Positions 25,020-34,115 are shown, numbered from the stretch's first letter. The stretch is 64,000 nt of DNA from Streptomyces monashensis (GCF_001866665.1 NZ_MLYO01000009.1:124001-188000), one strand, 5' to 3'. The notes: generated by a model not told the origin, from the sequence alone. Translations and numbers: made by a program.

Positions 25020-26282
25020 ATGCTCCTGAAGAACCGACCGTTCGAAGCGGAATCCCCGCGCACGCCCTGGCTCGCCTGGCTGACGGGGCCCATGCGCAGA
25101 CTGCTCGTGGTGGGCGGGGTGGACTGGCTGGGAACCGGGCTCATGCTCGCGGCCTCCGCCGTCTACTTCACCAAGATCGTGGGGCTGTCCACCAGGAGCG
25201 TCGGAACCGGCCTGGCGCTTGCGGGCGTCGTGGTGATGTTCGCCGCGGTCCCGGTCGGTGCGCTCGCCGACCGCTTCGGCACGAAGCGGGTCCTCATCGC
25301 CGTCTACCTGATGCGCTCCGCGGCCACCGTCGGCTACCTCTTCGTGGGCCAGTGGTGGGGCCTGGTCGTCGTCGCGACGTTCCGCATCCTCGGCGACCAG
25401 GCGACCGGGCCTCTGGTGCAGTCCCTCGCGGCCGAGATCGCCGAGGGCTCGACACGTGTACGGCTGATGTCCCTGTACCGGGTCGTCGCCAATGTCGCCC
25501 TCACCGTCAGTACGTCGCTCGCAGGCCTCGCCATCGGTGTCGGCACGTTCCGGGCCTTCGCCACGCTACTCGTCTGCAACGCAGTGCTCTTCCTCGCCAC
25601 CGCGGCCGTCCTGTGGCACATCCCGTCCGACCGCCCTGCGAAGCGTGCGGCGTCCAGCCTCAGCGCGAAGACCTTCCGGGACGGCAGGCTGCTCGTCCTC
25701 ACCGTCGCCGACTGCCTCCTGGCGCTGTGGCAGCCGCTGCTCGCCATTGCCATGCCGCTGTGGGTCGTCGACCACACCGACGCGCCGAAGTTCATGGTCG
25801 GCGTCCTCTTCGCCGTCAACACGGTGTTCTGCATCCTCCTCCAGGTCCCCGCAGGGAAGGCCAGCAGCACGACGCGGTCCGCGGCCCGCTCGTACGTCAC
25901 GTGCGCGGTTCTCCTGGTCCTGTCCTGCGGGCTCTTCGGGGCGGCCGGTTCGACCGGAGGCTGGGCGACGCTCGCGCTCCTCGTCCTGGCCCTGGCCGCC
26001 ACCTCCGTCGCTGAGGTCCTGCAAGTGGGCGCTTCCTGGACGATCTCCTACGCCATCGCGCCGGACGCACTGCGCAGCCAGTACCTCTCGGCCTTCGGCC
26101 TCGGCCGCACCGCCTCCCGCAACCTCCTCGGCCCGCTGCTGCTCACGAGCGTCATCACGATGCCCGGCTGCCGCGGCTGGCTCGTCCTGTGCGGCGTTCT
26201 CCTCGTCGTCGCCGCAGCGCTCCACCCGCTGCTGCGACACGTACTTCTGAGCCCGCGTCAGGAAACCGTGCCGACACCATGA
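25020..26282 (+). CDS. MFS transporter
   Basis: A 420-residue major-facilitator protein with about 11-12 helices. The loop motif GALADRFGTKRVL between helices 2 and 3 is the family signature. GAGAG lies upstream of the ATG, 64 bases after the oxidoreductase stop. The stop overlaps the MATE start. Being inside the biosynthetic cluster, it is probably an exporter of the product or a self-resistance pump; the direction is inferred from context. Confidence 0.88.
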   Translation: MLLKNRPFEAESPRTPWLAWLTGPMRRLLVVGGVDWLGTGLMLAASAVYFTKIVGLSTRSVGTGLALAGVVVMFAAVPVGALADRFGTKRVLIAVYLMRSAATVGYLFVGQWWGLVVVATFRILGDQATGPLVQSLAAEIAEGSTRVRLMSLYRVVANVALTVSTSLAGLAIGVGTFRAFATLLVCNAVLFLATAAVLWHIPSDRPAKRAASSLSAKTFRDGRLLVLTVADCLLALWQPLLAIAMPLWVVDHTDAPKFMVGVLFAVNTVFCILLQVPAGKASSTTRSAARSYVTCAVLLVLSCGLFGAAGSTGGWATLALLVLALAATSVAEVLQVGASWTISYAIAPDALRSQYLSAFGLGRTASRNLLGPLLLTSVITMPGCRGWLVLCGVLLVVAAALHPLLRHVLLSPRQETVPTP

Positions 26283-27676
26283 CCAAGGCGCCCACGGCTG
26301 TCCCATCCCGTCGGCGGCACGACAGGGACATCCTGGCGCTGGCCGTCCCGGCCTTCGGGGCTCTCCTGGCGGAGCCGCTGTTCGTCATGACGGACAGCGC
26401 CATCGTCGGTCATCTCGGCACCGCTCAGCTCGCGGGCCTCGGCGTGGCCTCCGCGCTCCTGATGACCGGCGTCAGCGTCTTCGTCTTTCTCGCGTATGCG
26501 ACAACGGCGGCCGTCGCCCGCCAGGTCGGCGCCGGCGATCCGCAGACGGCCATCCGTCACGGAATGGACGGCATCTGGCTGGCACTGCTGCTCGGCAGCG
26601 CGGTGGTCACCGCGGTGATGCCGACGGCACCCGCGCTCGTCGGCGTCTTCACCGCCTCGGACACCGCCGCACCCTTCGCGACGGCGTATCTGCGCACCGC
26701 CGTCCTCGGGGTGCCCGCGATGCTCGTGGTGATGGCCGCCACCGGGGTCCTGCGCGGACTGCAGGACACCAGGACCCCCCTCGTCGTCGCCGTCGCCGGG
26801 TTCTCAGCCAACGCGGGTCTCCATGCAGTACTGGTCTACGGCGCGGGCCTCGGCATCGCGGGCTCCGCCTGGGGCACCGTCGTCGCGCAGTGGGGTATGG
26901 CCGCGGTCTGTCTCGGAGTTGTCGTACGAGGTGCGCGCAGGCACGGGGCCTGCCTGCGTCCCGACGCCGCGGGCATCCGGGCCTGCGCCCGGGCCGGAGT
27001 CCCGCTCCTGATCAGGACGCTGTCGTTGCGCGCGATCTCCGTCATCGCAACCGCCGTCGCGGCGCGCCTCGGGGACGTGGACCTCGCCGCGCACCAGCTC
27101 CTGCTGTCGTTGTGGAGCCTGCTGGCCTTCGCACTCGACGCGATCGCCATTGCGGGCCAGGCGATCACCGGCCGGCACCTGGGAGCCGGAGACGTGCAGG
27201 GCGCCCGTGAGGCGTGCCGCCGCATGGTGCGGTGGGGCATCGCCTCCGGAGTGGCTCTCGGGGCGCTGGTGACGGCTGCCCGACCGCTCCTGGCCCCGCT
27301 GTTCACCTCGGACCCCGCCGTACGGCACGTCTTCGTGCCCGTTCTCCTGGTGATAGCCCTCTGCCAGCCCGTCTGCGGAGTCGTCTTCGTCCTGGACGGC
27401 GTTCTGATGGGAGCGGGCGACGGACGGTACCTGGCCTGGGCCATGCTCGCGACTCTCGCCGTCTTCGCGCCGGTGGCCCTGCTGGTTCGCGTATGGGGCG
27501 GCGGGCTGACCGGGGTGTGGCTGTCGACGGCCCTGATGATGACGGTCCGCATGCTCACCCTGTGGGCGCGGGCCCGCTCCGGTCACTGGACGGTGACCGG
27601 AGCGGGCCCCACGTCCTGCACATCCGATGCGTCAACACCTGGGAGCTCTCGGGAAACCCTCAGGTCAGCCAGGTAA
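26279..27676 (+). CDS. MATE-family efflux transporter
   Basis: A 465-residue multidrug/toxic-compound exporter of the DinF-like branch with about 12 helices. VDSAIVGHLG-like sequence appears as TDSAIVGHLG near residue 40, and the second half repeats the motif pattern. It overlaps the MFS gene by ATGA, so two pumps of unrelated families end the cluster. The last about 30 residues run through a perfect hairpin and are low-complexity Ser/Thr, which suggests the original stop was lost. The ribosome would have to read through the hairpin. Confidence 0.88.
   Translation: MTKAPTAVPSRRRHDRDILALAVPAFGALLAEPLFVMTDSAIVGHLGTAQLAGLGVASALLMTGVSVFVFLAYATTAAVARQVGAGDPQTAIRHGMDGIWLALLLGSAVVTAVMPTAPALVGVFTASDTAAPFATAYLRTAVLGVPAMLVVMAATGVLRGLQDTRTPLVVAVAGFSANAGLHAVLVYGAGLGIAGSAWGTVVAQWGMAAVCLGVVVRGARRHGACLRPDAAGIRACARAGVPLLIRTLSLRAISVIATAVAARLGDVDLAAHQLLLSLWSLLAFALDAIAIAGQAITGRHLGAGDVQGAREACRRMVRWGIASGVALGALVTAARPLLAPLFTSDPAVRHVFVPVLLVIALCQPVCGVVFVLDGVLMGAGDGRYLAWAMLATLAVFAPVALLVRVWGGGLTGVWLSTALMMTVRMLTLWARARSGHWTVTGAGPTSCTSDASTPGSSRETLRSAR
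27571..27608 (+). terminator. Perfect hairpin inside the 3' end of the MATE gene
   Basis: A 16-base perfect stem (27571-27586 with 27593-27608) around the loop TGGACG. It looks like the cluster terminator but lies 68 bases before the present stop codon. Confidence 0.6.
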
Positions 27677-27787
27677 CGGCAGACGATGGTTCTTCTCTGA
27701 TGCGATGAAAGGAGCGGGGCCTCCCGCTCCTGCCGGGTGCGCAGGATGCCCGGCTCGGGCAGAAGTCCGAACTCAAGGAGGCCCTCA

Positions 27788-28500
27788 ATGACTTCACCGT
27801 ACGACGGCGTGCAGTGGGTGGGACTGGACCTGCACCGGCGGCGCTCAGGCTTGGTTCGCATGGGGCGGACGGGCGGCAGCTGGGGAGGACGGACCGCTTC
27901 GACAACGAGCCAGCCCGGCTCAAGCGGGAGACCGTCAAGGCCGGTCCGCACGCGAAGGTGGTGCTGGAGGCAACTCTTGGCTGGTACTGGGCCGCTGACG
28001 TCCTCACCGAGGCCGGGGCCGAGGCTCACCTGGCCCAGCCCTTGGGGGTGAAGGCGTTTGCTTGCCGCCGGGTCAAGAACGATGAGCCAGACGCCGCCGA
28101 TCTGGCCGACCTGCTGCGGATGGGTCGACTGCCGGAAGCCTGGCTGGCATCGCCTCGGACACGGGAGCTCCGGGAACCGGTACGGGGCAGACACAAGCAG
28201 GTGAACCTGCGCACCAGCTGCCGCAACCAGGCTCACGGCGTGATGGCCGAGCAGGGCGTCGTCGTCCCGATGAGCGACCTGTTCGGCGCCGGTGGTGCCG
28301 CGTTACTCGACGGGCTACCACTGCCCGCCGACCATGCAGCCCGGGTGCGGGCACTGCGGGCCGTGACGGACACCCTCGACCAGCAACTGACCCTGCTCAA
28401 CAGGGAGATGGTCCCCCGCCTCACAGACGACGTGGGCTACCACGCGATCCAGAAGATCGGCGGAATCGGACCGGCCCTGACCGCGGTGTTCGTCACCGAA
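27788..28500 (+). pseudogene. IS110-family transposase remnant
   Basis: Begins with the DEDD-type N-terminus VGLDLHRRR in one frame, then shifts frame near 27855-27870. It continues as KVVLEATLGWYWAADVL, QPLGVKAF, VKNDEPDAADLADLLRMGRLPEAW and a C-terminal helix-hairpin-helix region IQKIGGIGPALTAVFVTE. It is then cut off where the catalytic Ser-containing end should follow. A frameshift and truncation make it inactive. Confidence 0.8.
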
Positions 28501-28628
28501 GACCCCCAGCTGGGCAAGGCCGTCCCGTACGGAATCTACGATCTCGCGGCGAACACCGGCTGGGTCGACGTGGGCACCGATCACGACACCGCCGCGTTCG
28601 CCGTGGCATCGATCCGCCGCTGGTGTCC
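28500..28628 (+). pseudogene. ISAzo13-family transposase fragment joined to the IS110 remnant
   Basis: In frame with the IS110 remnant, the sequence LGKAVPYGIYDLAANTGW followed by VGTDHDTAAFAVASIRRW is typical of ISAzo13 transposases, not IS110. The fragment is only about 40 residues and ends abruptly. The frame continues into unrelated sequence to a stop at 28668. This is an IS-on-IS junction. Confidence 0.65.
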
Positions 28629-28629
28629 G

Positions 28630-28783
28630 AAGGCCCGGCGAAGACGGTGGACCCGAGCAGGGACGTGATGCCGATCAGCAGGAACAGGCCGGCGAAGCAG
28701 CGCCGGGCCATCCGCTCGCTGGCCTGCTCCTGCAGGCGGGTGGCGGCCAGGGCACCGCCCACCGCCCCGGGGACCGCCCGCAC
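28630..28783 (-). pseudogene. Possible C-terminal fragment of a membrane protein
   Basis: The minus strand encodes VGGALAATRLQEQASERM followed by a hydrophobic helix (CFAGLFLLIGITSLLG), resembling the last helix of a TauE/SafE-type exporter. There is no start with a ribosome site, and it abuts the ISAzo13 fragment, so it is probably debris. Weak call. Confidence 0.35.
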
Positions 28784-28902
28784 CGCCCAGGTTCCACAGG
28801 ACCGCAGTCAACCCGCCCTCGCAGGCCAGTTGCATCAGATGCCTCTTGTGCCGACGACGAGGAGCACTACCCTCCAGCACTCGGGTCGTGAGGCGGGAAA
28901 CC

Positions 28903-28933
28903 AACTGTAGGACCGCGTTGCGGTCCTACAGTT
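28903..28933 (-). terminator. Terminator of the small secreted protein gene
   Basis: A perfect 14-base stem (28903-28916 with 28920-28933) with a three-base loop, ten bases past the stop at 28943 on the minus strand. Confidence 0.8.
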
Positions 28934-28942
28934 CGTGGGCCG

Positions 28943-29137
28943 TCAGCCCCATCCGGGACCCCAGCCTGGTGGGCAGGTCTGCTTGGGAGGACAGGGCTTG
29001 GGGGACACCGCGACGGTGCTGTTCGGTGCGTGATGGCTGGCCGCAGCCGCACTGATGGCTCCCGCGCCCGCCGCTATGGCGATGAGGGGGGCGGTGCAGA
29101 CAGCGGCAGCCACGCGCCTGACAGTGCTTGCGCGCAT
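28943..29137 (-). CDS. Small secreted protein, unknown
   Basis: A 64-residue protein. Residues 1-36 form a clear Sec signal peptide (RR, then Ala/Val-rich stretch, AAA). The mature part is about 30 residues: His/Pro/Lys-rich, with two cysteines in PCPPKQTCPP and the end GWGPGWG. The ATG at 29137 has AAAGGGGG about eight bases upstream, and a strong terminator follows, so it is very likely expressed. I recognise no family. The two Cys could form a disulphide. Confidence 0.6.
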   Translation of the reverse strand: MRASTVRRVAAAVCTAPLIAIAAGAGAISAAAASHHAPNSTVAVSPKPCPPKQTCPPGWGPGWG

Positions 29138-29731
29138 GACGATTCCCCCTTTCGGGGGTGGAATACCAGATCTCGGGCCCGGGGCGACCGCGCCCTGCGC
29201 ATCCGCCTTGCGCACGGCTTTGATGCGCCGTGATCAGTCCGCCCGACCCACGAGTCCCCGCAGCAGCGTCGACACGTCGGAACGGACGTTCTCGATCTCG
29301 CTTACGACTGTCAAAGGTCCACGTTTCCGCAGATTCAGGTTTATCTTATCTCCCTGTTCGGCGCACGCACAGGACGAGGCTTGTCATACGAATCCGGGTG
29401 CCTGAGGGATCGAGCACCCGGATCCGCTCTTCGCTGTCATGGGCTGCGATCGCCTCTGCTGACACTCAGTCGCCCCAGCCCAGCATGGCTCACCGCTCGC
29501 AGGCGCCACCCCACTCCGGCCTGCCGCCCGTCGTGCCGTTCCCGCGCAGTTCGACACAGCATGAACCGGGCCGCGGGGCGAGTACTGCGGTCTCCTCGTG
29601 CGTTTCCACGCATTCGGCATATCGACCATAAATATTTACAGAATTTCTCGGTGATCTTGCCGCGGAGAAGGTTTTACCTCCTGTGAATACCTACGGGAAT
29701 GACGTTCGCCGCGATTGCTCCGCCGTCGAAC
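29138..29731. other. Intergenic region without a recognisable gene
   Basis: About 590 bases. An unusually AT-rich patch lies near 29620-29660 (contains AAATATTT). Short frames on both strands have no ribosome site or family signature. The promoter of the small secreted protein should be near 29150-29250. Confidence 0.4.
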
Positions 29732-30811
29732 CTACGACCCGACGGCCTCTGCCTCCGCCGACGCGATCTCGGTATGGAGGGGGTGAGCGGGGCCCTCGGC
29801 GCGGAGGTGGATCTGGCTGCCGACCGGCGGTGGCGGGACGGGCGTGTAGAAGACCAGGCGCTCGGGCAGGTCCGGGCCAACCTCTTCCGGGGCGCATTCG
29901 ACGCGGTGGTCATGGCCCCGGAAGAGGCAGGCGGTGACGCGGGCCCGGACGCAGTGCGGGCTCGGCTCGTCGGTCATCCGGAGCTGGTGGGGACGGAGCA
30001 TGACGACACCGTCCTGCTCGGTACCGGTGGTGAGGGGCAGGGGTCCGAATGCGGTGATGGCGTGCCTGTCGGCGGGCTTGGACCGCAGCAGGTTGGCTTC
30101 GCCCAGGGCTCTGGCGATGCCCGCGTCGGCGGGCCGATGGTAGAGGGTGTTGGGGCTGTCGGCCTGCACGATGCGGCCGTCCCGCATCACGGCGATGGTG
30201 TCGGCGAAGGTGAGTGCCTCGTCCACGTCGTGGGTGACCAGGATCGCGGTGGCACCCGCCCGGCGCAGGGTGGCGGCGACCTCCGTGCGCAGTTCGGTGC
30301 GCAGCGCGGCATCGAGGGCGGCGAACGGCTCGTCCAGCAGGAGTAGCTGGGGACGGGGTGCCAGGGCACGGGCGAGGGCCACGCGTTGCTGCTGGCCGCC
30401 GGAGAGCTGGTGCGGGTGGCGGTCGGCGAGACCCTCGAGCCCCACGAGGTCGAGCATCTCACCCACCCGCTCACGGCGGTCGGCGCGGGGCAGGCCGAAG
30501 CCGATGTTGGCGGCGACGGTCAGGTGCGGGAAGAGCGCCCCGTCCTGCGGTACATAGCCGATTCGCCGGCGCTCGGCAGGAACCCTGGTGCGGCCGTCGT
30601 CGAGGAGACGGCCATGCAGGGTGACCCGTCCCCGGGCAGCGTGGTGGAAGCCGGCGACGATGCGGAGCAGGGTGCTCTTGCCGCAACCGGAGGGACCCAG
30701 GACACAGGCGAGCGCCCCGTCATCGACGGTGAGGTCGAGTCCGGTGAGTACCGGGCTGCGGCCGTGTGCCGCCTCCAATTGTTCGATCAACAGGCCCGGC
30801 TGGCCGGTCAT
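29732..30811 (-). CDS. Ferric-iron ABC transporter ATP-binding protein (FbpC-like)
   Basis: A 359-residue ABC ATPase. Walker A is GPSGCGKST (about 39-47), the Q-loop VPQDGALFPHL, the signature LSGGQQQR, Walker B LLLLDEP and the switch His in VTHDVDEAL. The C-terminal about 110 residues are a TOBE-type regulatory domain. It energises uptake of Fe(III) through the adjacent permease. The ATG starts one base after the permease stop, so the genes are coupled. Confidence 0.92.
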   Translation of the reverse strand: MTGQPGLLIEQLEAAHGRSPVLTGLDLTVDDGALACVLGPSGCGKSTLLRIVAGFHHAARGRVTLHGRLLDDGRTRVPAERRRIGYVPQDGALFPHLTVAANIGFGLPRADRRERVGEMLDLVGLEGLADRHPHQLSGGQQQRVALARALAPRPQLLLLDEPFAALDAALRTELRTEVAATLRRAGATAILVTHDVDEALTFADTIAVMRDGRIVQADSPNTLYHRPADAGIARALGEANLLRSKPADRHAITAFGPLPLTTGTEQDGVVMLRPHQLRMTDEPSPHCVRARVTACLFRGHDHRVECAPEEVGPDLPERLVFYTPVPPPPVGSQIHLRAEGPAHPLHTEIASAEAEAVGS

Positions 30812-30812
30812 C

Positions 30813-32354
30813 TCAGTTCTCCCTCGGGGCGGTGGTGCGAGTGCCGAAGGTGCGGCGGGTGAGCATCAGGACGGCGGGCACGGACAGGGCGACCATCACG
30901 GCGGCGTACGGTGCCGCTGCCCCGTAGGCGAGGCCGGTGGTGTAGATCCAGAACTGGGTGGCGAGGGTCTCGGTGCCGGTCGGGCGCAGCAGCAGCGTGG
31001 CAGTGAGTTCGGTGCTCGCGGTGAGAGTGACCATCGCGAACGCCGCGCCGAGTCCGGGCAGGATCAGCGGCAGGGTGACCCGGCCCAGGACGAAGATCCT
31101 GCGGACGCCCAGCGAGCGCGCCACGTCCTCGACGCCGTGCGGGACATGGGCCAGCGAGGCGCGCACGGAGGTCAGGGCGAGCGGGAAGAACAGCACCACA
31201 TACCCGGCCACCAGCAGCGACGGCTGCTGGTAGAGGGGCTGGGCGTAACGGATCGCGAAGAACACCACCGACAGCGCGACGGCGATACCGGGCAGCGCCC
31301 TGGTCAGGTAGGCGGCGCGTTCCACGGTGCGGGCCAGACGGGTGGGGCGGCGCCAGGAGTAGAGCGCCACCGGCACCGCGGCGGCGGTGGCGACGGCAGC
31401 CGACGACAGGGCGTACCCCAGGGTCGTCGCCGTCTCGGTGACGATGGAGGCGGACGGCAGGGTGGTGGAGCTGCCGCGCACCAGCCAGTGGACGAGTGCG
31501 AAGACCGGCACCCCGAGCGTCACCCCCACCACCGCCGCCAACGCGCCCGCGGCGACCGGCTTCCAGTGGCCCAGGGACATCGGGGCGCAGCCCCGCCCGG
31601 TGGTGCCCTCGCGCACCACCCGGCCGCGCCGCGCCGCACGCGCGTCGAGAGCCACGAGGAGCAGGGCGAGGCCGACCAGGGCGAGGGTGAGCAGGCTGGC
31701 GGAGGCCATGTCGAAGCTGGTCTGGAACTCGTTGTAGATCGCGGTGGCGAACGTGGTGTAGCGCAGCATCGCGAACGCCCCGTACTCGCCCAGGAGGTAG
31801 AGCGAGACGAGCAGTGCGCCGCCCGCGAGGGCGGGGCGGGTGAGCGGCAGTGTGACCCGCCACAGGGTGGCGAGCCGGCCACGGCCCAGGCTGCGCGCGA
31901 CCTCCTCGGCCGAGGCGTCGGTGTGCCGCAGTGTGGCGGCCACCGGCAGGAACACCAGCGGATACAGCGACGACGTCATCACCAGGACCGCGCCCCAGTA
32001 CCCCTGGACCTCGGGGAAGAGCGAGACCCAGGAGTAGCCGTGGACGAACTCCGGCACCGCGAGCGGCATCGCCAGCGCCACGGTCCACGCCCGGCGTCCG
32101 GGCAGGTCGGTGCGCTCCACCAGGTAGGCGGCGGCGAAGCCGAGCACGAGTGTGCCGGCGGTGACGACCGTGGTGAGGGCGACGGTGTGCCACAGCAGCG
32201 TGCCGATCACGGGGCGGGCCAGCAGACGGTGCGCGGTGTCGCTGCCCGCCTGTGCGGCCTGCAGCCCGACGAACACCAGCGGAGAGGCGACGAGCAGCGC
32301 GACCAGACCCGCCACCAGCGGCAGCGGGCCCGGCGCCGTACGAAGTGTCCTCAC
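30813..32354 (-). CDS. Ferric-iron ABC transporter permease (FbpB-like, fused halves)
   Basis: A 513-residue membrane protein with two homologous six-helix halves, each carrying the EAA-type loop (EEVARSLGRGRLATLWRVTLP near 150; VEDVARSLGVRRI near 435). This is the usual layout of FbpB/ThiP-type permeases, which form the channel as a single chain. GTG 32354 overlaps the stop of the binding-protein gene (GTGA). Confidence 0.92.
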   Translation of the reverse strand: MRTLRTAPGPLPLVAGLVALLVASPLVFVGLQAAQAGSDTAHRLLARPVIGTLLWHTVALTTVVTAGTLVLGFAAAYLVERTDLPGRRAWTVALAMPLAVPEFVHGYSWVSLFPEVQGYWGAVLVMTSSLYPLVFLPVAATLRHTDASAEEVARSLGRGRLATLWRVTLPLTRPALAGGALLVSLYLLGEYGAFAMLRYTTFATAIYNEFQTSFDMASASLLTLALVGLALLLVALDARAARRGRVVREGTTGRGCAPMSLGHWKPVAAGALAAVVGVTLGVPVFALVHWLVRGSSTTLPSASIVTETATTLGYALSSAAVATAAAVPVALYSWRRPTRLARTVERAAYLTRALPGIAVALSVVFFAIRYAQPLYQQPSLLVAGYVVLFFPLALTSVRASLAHVPHGVEDVARSLGVRRIFVLGRVTLPLILPGLGAAFAMVTLTASTELTATLLLRPTGTETLATQFWIYTTGLAYGAAAPYAAVMVALSVPAVLMLTRRTFGTRTTAPREN

Positions 32355-33427
32355 AGCAGACCGACGGACTGCAGGAGCTGCAGGGCGTCCTTGCCGTCGC
32401 CGAGGTCACCGGCCTGCGCGACCGGCCCGGAGGCAGTCAGCGGCCGGCTCACCTTCGTGTTCTTCACCCCGGCGGCGAGCGGGTACTCATAGCTCTCGGA
32501 GGTGGCGATGATCTGCTGGGCGGGCTTGCTCGTCAGATAGGCGAGGAACGCCTGGGCGGCCGCCTGGTGCCTGCCATGGGAGAGGACGGCGGCTCCGGAG
32601 ACGTCCACCAGCGCGCCGGGGTCGCCCTGCTTGAAGTAACCGAGGGCGCTCTGCATGTGCGAGGCGCCCTGTTCGTCGCGCAGCCGGTACCAGTAGTAGT
32701 GGTCGATGACACCCGCCTCGACCTCGCCCCGGTTCACCGCGGCGACCAGGTCCTCGTTGCTGCCGTAGACCTTGCTGTTCGCCTTCAGCCCCTCCAGCCA
32801 GCTCTTCGCGCCCGCCTGGCCCTCCGTCTTGATCATCCTGGTGACGATCGGGGTGAAGTCCGTTTCGCTCGGCGCGATGCCCAGCTTCCCCCTCCATGCC
32901 GTGCCGGCCAGGTCCTTGACGCCGGCGGGCGCTTGGGCCGCCTTGAGCCTGCCGGTGTCGTAGACGAACGCCGCCTCGCGGGCGGAGACGCCCACCCAGT
33001 CGCTCTCGGCCGAGCTGTCGGTCGACGGAACCGCCGCCAGAGTGGAGGAGTTCACCTTCGCCAGGAGGCCCTTGTTCTCCAGGGTGGTCAGCGCGGGCGG
33101 GTTCTCGGCGAAGAACACATCCGCCGGGGAGGCCGGTCCCTCGGTAAGGATCTGGTTGGCCAGCTCCGCCTCGTCACCGGAGCGGACGTTGGCCTTGATG
33201 CCGGTCCGTGCCTGGAAGTCCTTCACCAGCGCGCTGACCGTCTGCTCATGCTGACCGCTGTAGACGGTGATCGCCTGCCCCTTCAGCGAACCACCCGACG
33301 CCTTGTCCGACGACGTGTTCGCGGAGTCGTTCGAACCGCTGCACCCCGCCAGCGCCAGGGCCGACAGTGACACCGCCGTCGCCAGCACGGCGCACCGGCG
33401 CGCGGACCGCAGGACGACACGAGACAT
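32351..33427 (-). CDS. Ferric-iron ABC transporter substrate-binding lipoprotein (FbpA-like)
   Basis: A 358-residue lipoprotein. The signal peptide ends in the lipobox ALAGC (Cys at about 28). The mature protein has the FbpA-like pattern ITVYSGQHEQ at its start, ANQILTEG and the iron-ligand region IDHYYWYRL with paired tyrosines. ATG 33427 has GGAGG four bases upstream. An iron box lies about 85 bases upstream, so expression should rise under iron limitation. Confidence 0.92.
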   Translation of the reverse strand: MSRVVLRSARRCAVLATAVSLSALALAGCSGSNDSANTSSDKASGGSLKGQAITVYSGQHEQTVSALVKDFQARTGIKANVRSGDEAELANQILTEGPASPADVFFAENPPALTTLENKGLLAKVNSSTLAAVPSTDSSAESDWVGVSAREAAFVYDTGRLKAAQAPAGVKDLAGTAWRGKLGIAPSETDFTPIVTRMIKTEGQAGAKSWLEGLKANSKVYGSNEDLVAAVNRGEVEAGVIDHYYWYRLRDEQGASHMQSALGYFKQGDPGALVDVSGAAVLSHGRHQAAAQAFLAYLTSKPAQQIIATSESYEYPLAAGVKNTKVSRPLTASGPVAQAGDLGDGKDALQLLQSVGLL

Positions 33428-33510
33428 GAGACCTCCGAAGTGACACATACGGGCCGCCGACGCCGCCCCCACGACACACGCCCGCCATCAACAAAGCAGG
33501 CCCACCTTAC

Positions 33511-33529
33511 TTAGGTAAGCCTTGCCTGA
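33511..33529 (-). promoter_or_regulatory. Iron box (DmdR/IdeR-type operator)
   Basis: TTAGGTAAGCCTTGCCTGA is a 19-base imperfect palindrome matching the actinobacterial iron-box pattern (TTAGGTTAGGCTCACCTAA-like). It lies upstream of the iron transporter operon, where the Fe-loaded DmdR/IdeR repressor would bind. Confidence 0.8.
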
Positions 33530-33774
33530 AAACGCCATCCCGAGTGCGCCAGCAAGTCGCTATTCGGTCATTCTTCGATCCCGAAAAGGGTGATTTACAT
33601 CGCTTTAGCCTTTGATTTTTGACCGCCTCATAGCGTGTTCATGGCCTCAGCATGAGGGGCTCATCACCACTGGCCGCACCAATGGTTACCCAAGCGTGAC
33701 AGCCAGTGCTCGCACCCCGAACGACGGACGACTCTCGGCGAGCAGTGACGAACCGCCGGGCGTCATCGCGCTGC

Positions 33775-34115
33775 ATGAAGGATCCCCGGGCAGCGTCATC
33801 CGTTGGCGCCTACGCCCAGCTCCGCGAAACCGCCCCGGTCCACCACACCACCACTCCCGACGGCGAACCTGTGTGGCTGATCACTCGGTACGCCGAGGCC
33901 CGCGCGGATCCGGCAGACCCTCGGGTCTCCCTGAACAAGGCAAACGCCGAGACCGACGCCGAGTACAGATCCTCCATGCCCCGCGAGCTCGACGCTCACC
34001 TGCTCAACATGGATCCACCCGACCACACTCGCCTGCGCCGACTCGTCGCCAAGGCATTCACTCCCCGTCGCGTCGACGGCCTGCGCATGCGCATCCAGAA
34101 GCTGACAAGCCCCCG
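33775..34115 (+). pseudogene. Truncated cytochrome P450 N-terminus
   Basis: The frame from ATG 33775 encodes the typical start of an actinobacterial P450: WLITRYAEARADPADPRVS (helix A to beta region), LLNMDPPDHTRLRRLVAKAF and TPRRVDGLRMRIQ (helix C region). It then runs into unrelated sequence. The heme-binding Cys region and about three quarters of the enzyme are absent. The frame stays open into the FAD monooxygenase gene by chance, but that gene has its own start. Confidence 0.8.

Noticed and set aside
29138..29731. Search for an RNA gene or CRISPR-like repeats in the AT-rich gap
   Set aside because: No tRNA cloverleaf, repeats or conserved RNA fold could be recognised by eye.
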